Positions 47,451-55,118 of a stretch of 55,118 bases of DNA are shown here, piece after piece. The position numbers and the translations under genes were made by a program. The DNA is taken from the NCBI RefSeq assembly GCF_000264905.1, contig NW_006763134.1, positions 779,409 to 834,526 on the forward strand. Reading direction: 5' to 3'. The notes beneath the pieces were generated by a model. The model saw nothing but the letters and a program-made list of their open reading frames with translations, ran no database searches and was not told the origin of the DNA. The DNA comes from Stereum hirsutum FP-91666 SS1 (Eukaryota; Basidiomycota; Agaricomycetes; Russulales; Stereaceae). Position 1 is the first letter of the stretch, and each line of letters opens with the position of its first letter.

Positions 47451-49279
47451 ACACCAACAACAACAACCCCGCCAACCCCGCACCCGCCGTCGTACCTCCT
47501 CCTCCGGAACCGGCTCACAGGGATCCGAGCCCAAAGTCTACGAATGTCCTCGACCGGGCTGTGAGAGAAGGTTTGAGCTGAATAATGGGTTGGCGTTGCA
47601 TATGAAGAGTCATGCGAGGGTTGAGGAGAGGGAGAGGGAGAGGAGGGGTTTGGAGGCGAAGGTGGCTTTCGGAGCGAAGGAGGCGAAGGCGGCATTAGAA
47701 GCGAAGGAGAAGGCGAAGGCGAAGGAGGAGAAGGAAGGCGATGCGATGGAGGTTACAGTGGAGATGGAGCCGGTTTTGGGGGTGATGGTGCGAGGTAGAG
47801 AGAGTAGGAAGGATACGGATGTGGCGCCGAAGGGTTCAGGTGGACATGGTTTCGACAGGTTGGAGGATTTCGAGAGCATGCCCGTGCCGACGGACGCTGG
47901 TAGCCGTAACGCGAGGGCGAAGATGTTCGAGGGTTTCGGCTTGACGGTCGATACGGACGTGGGCCAGAACGACGTCTCGGGCTATTCGACATCCGCGTCG
48001 GGTGGGCCTGCCAGTACTACTCCGCCGTCTTCTAGTACTTCGGAGTACCGTGGCTTTGCGTTTGATTCGATGGGTGTTAGTGTTCCGTCGAGCGCGACTA
48101 CTGCGACTTCGATCGGGTCCTCGTCCTTCGATTGGGCACACTACCTGCTAGGGTCGGACGCCGTGGGGTCGAAGATGGGTATTGGTATGGATATGGGCAT
48201 GGAGACGGAGATGGAGATGGGGAATGGTAGTGGTGATTTCGCGTCGTCGTACACGTTCGACTGCGAGGGCTTGGACTTGTCGCAGCTCGTGGGCCCGTCG
48301 TTGTTGATGCCCGAGGCGCTCGAGGCGGCGTTTGGGGCGTTCGTGGCTCAGGCTCGGGATCAGGGGGGTAAGGGCACCACAGTCGGCTCGAGCGAGGGTG
48401 TGTTGGACGCGATTGGTGCGGTGGATGCGGTGGATGCGACGAATGCGATGGATGGTTCGTTTGGTGAGGTGGAGAGCAGGACGCATTCGCTTTTTGCGGT
48501 CTCGGAGGATGTGTGTGCGAGGTTGAGGGCGGAGGAGGCTATCACGGTGCGTACTCTCTTTCCATCGTATACCTCTCCCACTCCCAATCCCTTTCATCTT
48601 CGAATATTATGTCAATCCTCACCTCACCCTCCTTTTTATTCTACAGGAACACGCAAACGCAGAAGTCCGGATGTATGCCGCCCGAGCGGAAGCGCGAGCC
48701 CGTGCGCTGGGCCCGGAACCTCTCGATCCCGTCTCATGCACACTCTTTCAGCCTCTGAATCTGAGCCAGCATCAGCTCGAACATCTGGCTAGTGGAAGTG
48801 GCTCGGAGCGTCGGGCGATGTATGCTCAGGAGACTGCGATGGGCGTTTCGGGTTCGCATTCTGGAGCCGGGTATGGTGGTGGTGGTGGTGGTGGTGAACG
48901 GATGATGATGGGTCGTGGTGCGAGTGCGAGTGGGGTTCAGGAGAGGATGATGCTGGGGAGCGAGTATGGGCATGGTGGGATGGCGCACTACCCGTATCCG
49001 GCCGCTCAGTCTGGGAGGAGGAGTAGGGCTGGCCCGGGAGGTAGCGCTCGTCGTGGTGACGCCACTGCCAGTCGGAGTCGCAGTGAGCAGACGAGGAGTC
49101 GAAATGATCAGACGAGGAGTCGCAATGAGCAGACGAGGAGGCCTCTGGCGCCGAGGCTGGATGTGCCGGTGAGTCGTGGTGGTGCTCGTGCGCCACCTTC
49201 GAGTTATGCTAGTGCCAGTGGTGTGCAGGGGTTTTTGGATCCGTTGGAGGGGTTGGGAGGGTTGGGGACGTTTTTTTGA
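44880..49279 (+). CDS. Very long C2H2 zinc-finger protein
   Basis: Putative DNA-binding regulator of 1391 residues. Exons 44880-46890, 47015-48546, 48647-49279, in phase. Only one zinc finger is visible, at about residues 848-870: CPRPGCERRFELNNGLALHMKSH, spacing C-x4-C-x12-H-x3-H. The N-terminal 840 residues are disordered: Ser/Thr-rich, acidic Asp-Gly, a KRRRK basic patch, GHGHGHGH, a run of 18 prolines and a His/Gln block. After the finger are a Lys/Glu helix-forming segment and a Met/Gly-rich tail. A single finger in so large a protein points to cooperation with another DNA-binding partner or to a non-DNA role. The start is the first ATG after a likely leader intron. The target genes are unknown. 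Confidence 0.8.
46622..46688 (+). repeat. Proline-codon microsatellite in the zinc-finger gene
   Basis: A run of CCA, then CCT codons encodes about 18 prolines, followed by ACG threonine codons. Confidence 0.85.
47085..47175 (+). repeat. 21 nt coding tandem repeat (PPSSHPS)
   Basis: About four 21 nt units, CCTCCATCTTCACATCCTTC-like, encode repeated PPSSHPS. The unit length keeps frame. Confidence 0.8.
49072..49140 (+). repeat. 21 nt coding tandem repeat (SRNEQTR)
   Basis: Three 21 nt units encode SRSEQTR, SRNDQTR and SRNEQTR in the C-terminal tail. Confidence 0.8.
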
Positions 49280-50081
49280 GGGGTTGGGTGGGTTTCTCGA
49301 TTCGTTTGGAGTTGACTTTGCATCGGCCGTCATTTGACCCGGACGTTGATCCGTTCTCTGTTCTCTGTTCTCAGAGTCATAAAAGCATTTCGCGTTGCAT
49401 ATCTTACTTATCATACCTGGTCGTGTCTTATTTTTCGTCGCATTGAGAATTGTCACATTGACTCGGACTGCATGATCTCTCGCATTTGCATCTGCATTAC
49501 TTATCATATATATAGCATCGTCTCGTTGTTTGTCTTCACTGGTTTCTCGCATTCGCACTCTGATTTTTTTTTTCCTTTTTTTCCATAATCATCGTCGACG
49601 CTGCCACTCTCAACACTCCGAGTTATCGCCATCATTGCTCCCACTCATCGCATCGTTGCTCACGGACCTCTGGCTATCTGCCATCCTTACGTTTTTTCGA
49701 GATCAAGTCTTTGTGTTATGGACTCGATCGTGATCGTGAAGTGTTGGTGTTACGACTTCATTTATGTATGTACCTGCATGAAATCCAAATGGACTACTTA
49801 TTGCGTACATAGTACTTATAGTATCCGCCTGATGTGCCTCGTCATGAAGTTACTTTATGTACTCTACTTATTGTAGTTTTGCGTGTCTCAGACCTATTGA
49901 CACAGTTGAGCACGTTGAGCTTCTTTATGGGCGTCAATAATCCCTAGCTCTGGGTTCAGACGGCACCGGCATGTCCCTCACCACGATAATAATTCAGCAG
50001 TAGTACTACTCACATACCGCTCGGGCCCATTCAGACACCTAAGTACGTGTACACTGGCAGCAAGTACCAACTTGAATGTGA
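49280..50081. other. Intergenic, convergent gene ends
   Basis: 3' ends of the zinc-finger gene and the kinase gene. AT-rich with a T run near 49565-49582. One more CTGCCAGTG nonamer (complement) is at 50052-50060. No gene. Confidence 0.55.
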
Positions 50082-53000
50082 TCAAGACAGGCGGGTGCGA
50101 TAATCACTTATCGTCGCCGCCCGCCTCCGCGCAGATGACATCCTCTTTTCCAGCGTGGCGAGGTCCTCCATTAGCGCTTCGTACCTCCGATCTAGTTCGT
50201 CTAACCTCTCGAAGGATGTGCGAAGTCGAGGACGAGGGCGAGTTGGTTGGCTTGTTGTGGCCGTGGACGGAGCCGTGGTCGTAGTCGCAGGCTTAGTCGT
50301 GGCCGTGGTCGTAGTCCTGGCAGGATTGGAAGAGCGACGGGGCTGGTGATGATGGTGGCGTTGCTGTTGAGTCTCGGGACGAGGTGGACGAGGTGGACTG
50401 CTCGCGTTGTTGGGCTCGCCGAAGACGAAATGGGGAGGTGACTTGGATCGAGGGTCTGCAGTGCTCCGGCGTGCGTTAGCGTCGTAGGCTGAGTCTCTGG
50501 GAGGTTTGTGGTTCTTGTGTTGAGGTCTATCGTGATGGTGACTGTGCGGAGGACTGAGTTCAGTCCTCTTGGGTGGACGCGGCGTCGGGACTTCCTGCTC
50601 CTGCTCATGCTCCTCTTCTTCCTGCCCCTGCTCGTCATTCATCCCGATAGCACCACCAGCTCCATGTTGGCTCTCACCCTCCCAAATCCTAGAAACCGCG
50701 CTCTCGTCCATCCTATTCGCCTGTTCCGACAAGCTCCTGCTCCTGCTTCTGCTCATACTCCCTGACGCCAACCACGGCGAGCTCGGTCTCAACCCACCAC
50801 TACCGCTCGCACTGACGGGCAACCTCAACGACCAAGTGCCCGTGGCCGTAGTCGGCGTCGCACTCCGCCTCGATAACAACGACATCGCGGAGCCGGGCCT
50901 GGGACTGGGGCTCGGACTCGGAGGGACAGAGCTTCCGCTCGTGCTCGTGCTCGCACCGAGAACGATCACCCGCTCCGCGACCACGTCCCGACGGTGTAGA
51001 TTATCATCCGAACCGTCACCGTCGTCGGGATTCCAGAGCGCGCTGTGGTTGAGTTGAGAGGTGCTGGCGTTGGCACCGCCGCCGGCGGAGAGCGAATTGC
51101 CCGTCCCGCCGCTGTTGCTACTGCTGTTAATCTTGCTGATTCCCGCGATCCCACTCGAATCCGCGCTCGAGTTTCCAGCACCAACGTCCTCTCCATCTTC
51201 AGCCAGACTCATACTCGACCCTCCGACGATGATATTCTTCCCTGGCCCGATCGCCTTTCCCGCCGCGATATCGACCGGTGCTGGGACGAACCGCAAAGCC
51301 TTCAACGGTGCTTTCCCCTTCGAATGAGCACTCCCAGAACCTCCACTTTCCGGATGTCCGTTCGCCGCCCGCATCTCTTTAATAACAGACCTAGGCGTCC
51401 TCCCCGACGCGAACACCTTCTTCCTCGCGCTCAGCCCTATACAATCCACCAATTGTCTCATCGCCTCTCGATCCGAGACCGCACGAGCAGGTCGGGGTGC
51501 GGTCCCGGGTCCGGCGGCGGCGCTGACCGTACGTCGGATGGTGGACAGGCCTTGGGCGTAGGGGTTGGTGTTGCGGTTGTAGGGTGTGGCGAAGGGTTGG
51601 TGTGGCGTGTGTGGCGTTTGGAGACGGCGGAGGGGGGTTATCGGTGGGTGGTGGTGACGGGAGGGCGTGGACGTTCCGATGGTGTTGTAGGCGCCGAGGA
51701 ATGGCTTGTGAGGTGTTGGGGAGGGATCGTGACGGTTGGCGCGGGGAGTGGTGGTGTGGAGGTCTATGTCTCCGGCGGCTGGAGAGAGTTGTTGTGGCTC
51801 GTCGGAGGGTTGGGAGGGTTGACTCAGAGTGAAAGCGTCGGCTTTAGGACCCCATGAAAAACCGATGAAGTACGACGACGCCTGATCTCGTAGGATAGAA
51901 CCTGGGGGCCTGGGTGTCTCGTGAGAGTGAACACCAGAGGGGCTCAATGCCGGTGCAGGCTCAAGTTGACCTTGATCCGGGATTGAATGTTGCGAGAGCG
52001 AGGGTTGGAAGAATGCGGAGAAATGGAAACGGTCGGAAGATGACTTTGAGCGCGACTCTGATTGGTTGAAGACGGAGGATGACGAAGGATCGAAGGATAT
52101 TTGTGGAACGTCGCCTTCAGGCTGGGCTTGAGGATCGGTATATATGAATTGTGGGGTGTGAAGGCTCTCGGGACGGGGTTCTGAGTAAATAGGGTCAGTT
52201 CATTGTGAATAACGAGGTCAGAAATGACCGTTAGACAACAACGAATATAGAACACACGAGTATGCAGGCCCTTCCAACTAATTCCAACGAAAAATCGATG
52301 ACCTTTGACCTGTTCGGTGCCAGTCCTACCCAGTCGATCCATATTATGGGTCAGTAAGCTGCATATATCAATACCATGAGCAAACACGTCGAAAGCGGTA
52401 GAAAAAAAACACAGTACCTCTTCAATAAATGGACCAGCTCCGCAGACACGTCGATGTCACGATTGTCAAACCGCAAGCTCCTTTTGAAATCCATGATCTT
52501 CAAATACGTAGTCCGAATATCCTTCGCGAAGAACGGCGCCACACCATAAATCAGCTCATACACCATCGCGCCCATGCTCCACCAATCCGTCTCAACGCCA
52601 TATGTCCCCTCCTCATGATCATCATCACCATTGACTCTCGGTTTAGAGGTAGGTGGATTGCGGCCTTTTGGAGAGGATGTCGAAGTGGAACTGTTTGATT
52701 CCATCTCCATTGCCATGAGTGCCGCTTCGTGAGCTATGAGGATTTCGGGGGAGATGTAGTCGCATGTCCCGCATGGTACGAGACAATGTTGACGAGCGAG
52801 TGATCGAGCGCCAGAAGGACGGGCGGGTAGAAGGGGAGCGGCGGAACCGAAGTCGATGAGCTGTACATGAGAGGACGGTGTAATGACGAAGTTATGCGGC
52901 TTGACGTCTCTACAAGTTTCAATACCACCAAGAAACGATTAAGATGTGGGAGGCTGACTATTTGAGAGACAACAAACCGATGAACGAAACCCTGCTCATG

Positions 53001-54132
53001 ACACCACCCGATGGCACTGACCATCTGGGGCAGCCACCATCTCAGATCGTCTTCCAAAAGGCGACCTTCGTGGGGACTGGACTCCAGTACATCCCATAGC
53101 GTACCTCCTTCGGCGTAATCCATGACAAGATTAAGATGTGACGATGTCTGGAACGCACAAAGCAAGTGAGGCGACCAGACGGAAGAAGTTAGGCCGGCTT
53201 GAAGGAGAATATCGCGCTCGAGTTGAGGGTTACATTGCTGTGGTAGACATAGCGGACAGTGTGCGAAGATTGCAGAAGGAAGCAGAGACGAGGTCAGCGA
53301 GCTATCCCATCAATAAAAAACGATAGCGGTACTGTTGTCGGCCGTCACTCTCTCCCGAGATGCACCTAGCTATGGCAGCGTCCAGCCCGTCACCATGGAG
53401 CAAGCATCAGGCTATAGGGTCAGCTGTGCACAGGTCTCACTAGGATGCATGCCAGCAAGCTTTATATATCAGTTGCCGGACACCCGTAGCCAAAAACCAT
53501 GTAAGTTCTTGAACATAAAGCGCAGTAATCAGTGCTCAGACTGTTTCGAGGCACGACATAACAGTTCAGATGTAAGACGCTTTGCACCGGAGTCTGAACA
53601 ATTTGGATATTATTTATTCCTGTGAGACGCTCGATTCCTCTAAAGCGGGTGCCTCTGGGGCCTTGATACCAAAAGAAATGGAATGAATGGAATGTGGAAG
53701 GACATAAACACTTACATCGCGCGTCTTGAAGGCAAAGCGTTTCTCGATGGATTTACGTACGTAGACACGACCATCTAGTCTGCAGTTGACAACGTCAATC
53801 TGTGAAGTGATGAGAAAGTGTATCAACGTCCGTAATGATCACTCCGCATGAGTCCAGATCTACATACCACAGCGAACTGACCATATTCGAGTGTCCCGAC
53901 TATGGTGAGATCCTTGTCGGTGAATCTGACCGAGTCAACCTCCTTCGTCTTGGCTGTATGCCATTAGAGACGTAAGTGTTAGGATTTCTGTGAGCACCAT
54001 ACCTGTTTTCCCTATTACAGATTGGCCATGCAGTATGCGGTCCAATGCGAGGCCTTCGGCGTCCTCGTCGCCCGATTCGCACTGAAGAAGAGCTGCGAGT
54101 CGATATTTGCGTTTCGCCCATGAAGGAGACAT
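50082..54132 (-). CDS. AGC-family Ser/Thr kinase, DMPK/MRCK-like
   Basis: Protein kinase, probably in polarity or cytoskeleton signalling by analogy with DMPK/MRCK relatives. Exons 54132-54003, 53953-53868, 53799-53716, 53237-52978, 52909-52418, 52358-52258, 52180-50082; 1083 residues, all joins in phase. Kinase elements in order: GTLEYGQFAV (Gly loop), VYVRKSIEKRFAFKTRD (ATP lysine), LERDILLQAG, HLNLVMDYAEGG, HRDVKPHN (catalytic loop), LIDFGSAAPL, CGTCDYISPE, ETDWWSMGAMVYELIYGVAPFF. An AGC-type C-terminal extension follows (QPRPESLHTPQFIYTD). The remaining 650 residues are disordered, Ser/Pro/Gly-rich, and end in a short coiled coil (RLDELDRRYEALMEDLATLEKRM). An in-frame stop just before 54132 supports the start. 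The long 478 nt intron splits the ATP lobe. Confidence 0.92.
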
Positions 54133-55118
54133 TCATGGGAGAAGTATAAAGTGAAAAAGCTCCAATTAAAACGGGTATACAGGTATGGTTGAAAGCAGCA
54201 CGGAGAAATCTTGAGAATACTGAAATAAAGCTACAGCTTGATGTTCGAGAGACCGTGACGTTGCACACCAAGCAGTACTTGGATGTCAGTAGTGATACAA
54301 GAGTGAAGAGACTAGAGTTCCCAGATATCCACAGAGATAGTGTGAGTGGTAAGAGACCGCGTGGGTGGGTAGAGACCGTGAAGGAAGATGATGGGTGGGA
54401 ACGAAATCTGGGAATCGCTAGTTCGACTTGCGATCGACAGACGGGACACAAGACCAAATAGAGATCAAAACAGTACGAATCTCCGTGAGAGATAAGATAA
54501 GATTGGGGCAGAGGGTCATATTCCGCGGTAATCCCCACGCCACGCCACCTCATTGTGCGGTCTTACTGCCACGGCGGCGGAGGCTACTTTCCGGACACCC
54601 CAAACAGGAAACGGAACGGAATACTAAAAATAATGGCATAGGGTTGGGTTTCGAGATGCATGTATATAATATTGAGCGTGCCCTGAATGTCAACCGATTC
54701 TTTGTGTTCGGGTTTGTGACCGGTATTGGGTGAAGGAGCTCAGATTAATAAAACATAGTGCCTGGTAGAGAATAAAAGCAGCTTATGCCGAACAGGATAC
54801 TGTAGTCATTCCGGAACTTTGCGTTCCGAAGCCGGTATAGGATCCACAGAAGGGTTTGTTTGGCAAGGCCGGAATTCAATACGGCACTTTATGACCAGCA
54901 GGCGCGGTAATTTTCGTCGAGTCGATGCCAAAGATGAAATCAAGCCAATGAAATACTTTTTGTTCAGCAAGATGTTCAGAAGAAAGTAGACCTTTTGTCT
55001 GGTGTATGCGGAACTCAATACCGATTGTTTCATTACCGCATTTGATTGAGTGCACGCGAAGCAAAAAGAATAGAGCAGACAAAAAGATTAAAACAGGATC
55101 TGCTGTACATAAAGATCA
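54133..55118. other. Upstream of the kinase gene; right window edge
   Basis: No complete gene. On the minus strand a frame running in from the right edge reads IGIEFRIHQTKGLLSSEH and HWLDFIFGIDSTKITAP, ending near 54876; it looks protein-like and could be the last exon of a gene beyond the window, but I recognise no family. Confidence 0.35.

Noticed and set aside
54876..55082. Complete small gene at the right edge
   Set aside because: The proposed start is not ATG and the protein-like part probably belongs to a gene entering from outside the window.

Overview
The window looks like nuclear DNA of a filamentous basidiomycete, most likely an Agaricomycete. Its genes are split by many 50-90 nt GT-AG introns, and coding exons only join correctly once these are removed. 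It carries several F-box-like genes of the kind expanded in mushroom genomes, a DMPK-type AGC kinase with a long disordered tail, and proteins rich in Gln, His, Pro and Gly. I see no bacterial operon logic, no CRISPR and no intact tRNA. The species cannot be named from sequence alone. All exon joins were worked out by eye from reading frame, splice sites and family conservation.

Layout. 0.3-3.7 kb (+): RNA-binding protein with one RRM. 4.6-11.3 kb: three F-box-like genes, A (-) and B (+) head to head as paralogs, and C (-). 11.7-13.1 kb: a degenerate 0.7 kb repeat in two tandem units. 14.5-17.3 kb (-): PP1 phosphatase catalytic subunit. 17.8-20.8 kb (-): ribosome-biogenesis WD40 protein PWP2. 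21.3-22.3 kb (+): a broken paralog (D) of F-box gene C. 22.7-24.5 kb: an inverted-repeat element and the same 0.7 kb repeat in opposite orientation. 24.7-28.8 kb (+): a P1B heavy-metal ATPase with a very Cys-rich N-terminus. 29.8-31.7 kb (+): a secreted DUF4038-type glycoside hydrolase. 31.9-34.6 kb (-): an MFS transporter of the anion:cation symporter type. 35.0-35.6 kb (-): a small secreted RlpA/expansin-like protein. 36.5-39.8 kb (-): a KEL3/KLHDC4 kelch protein. 39.8-44.9 kb: a gene-poor stretch with a TTA-flanked MITE and a clustered nonamer. 44.9-49.3 kb (+): a very long C2H2 zinc-finger protein. 50.1-54.1 kb (-): an AGC/DMPK-like kinase.

How the genes relate. PP1, PWP2, the RRM protein, the kelch protein and the kinase are housekeeping or signalling genes with no shared pathway. 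The metal ATPase, hydrolase, transporter and RlpA-like gene form an accessory stretch for metal handling, carbohydrate breakdown and uptake. The most unusual architecture is at 10.4-24.5 kb: F-box copies and 0.7 kb repeat arrays lie in opposite orientation on both sides of the conserved PP1-PWP2 block. The second notable structure is the modular, phase-1 exon series that encodes the Cys-rich head of the metal ATPase.
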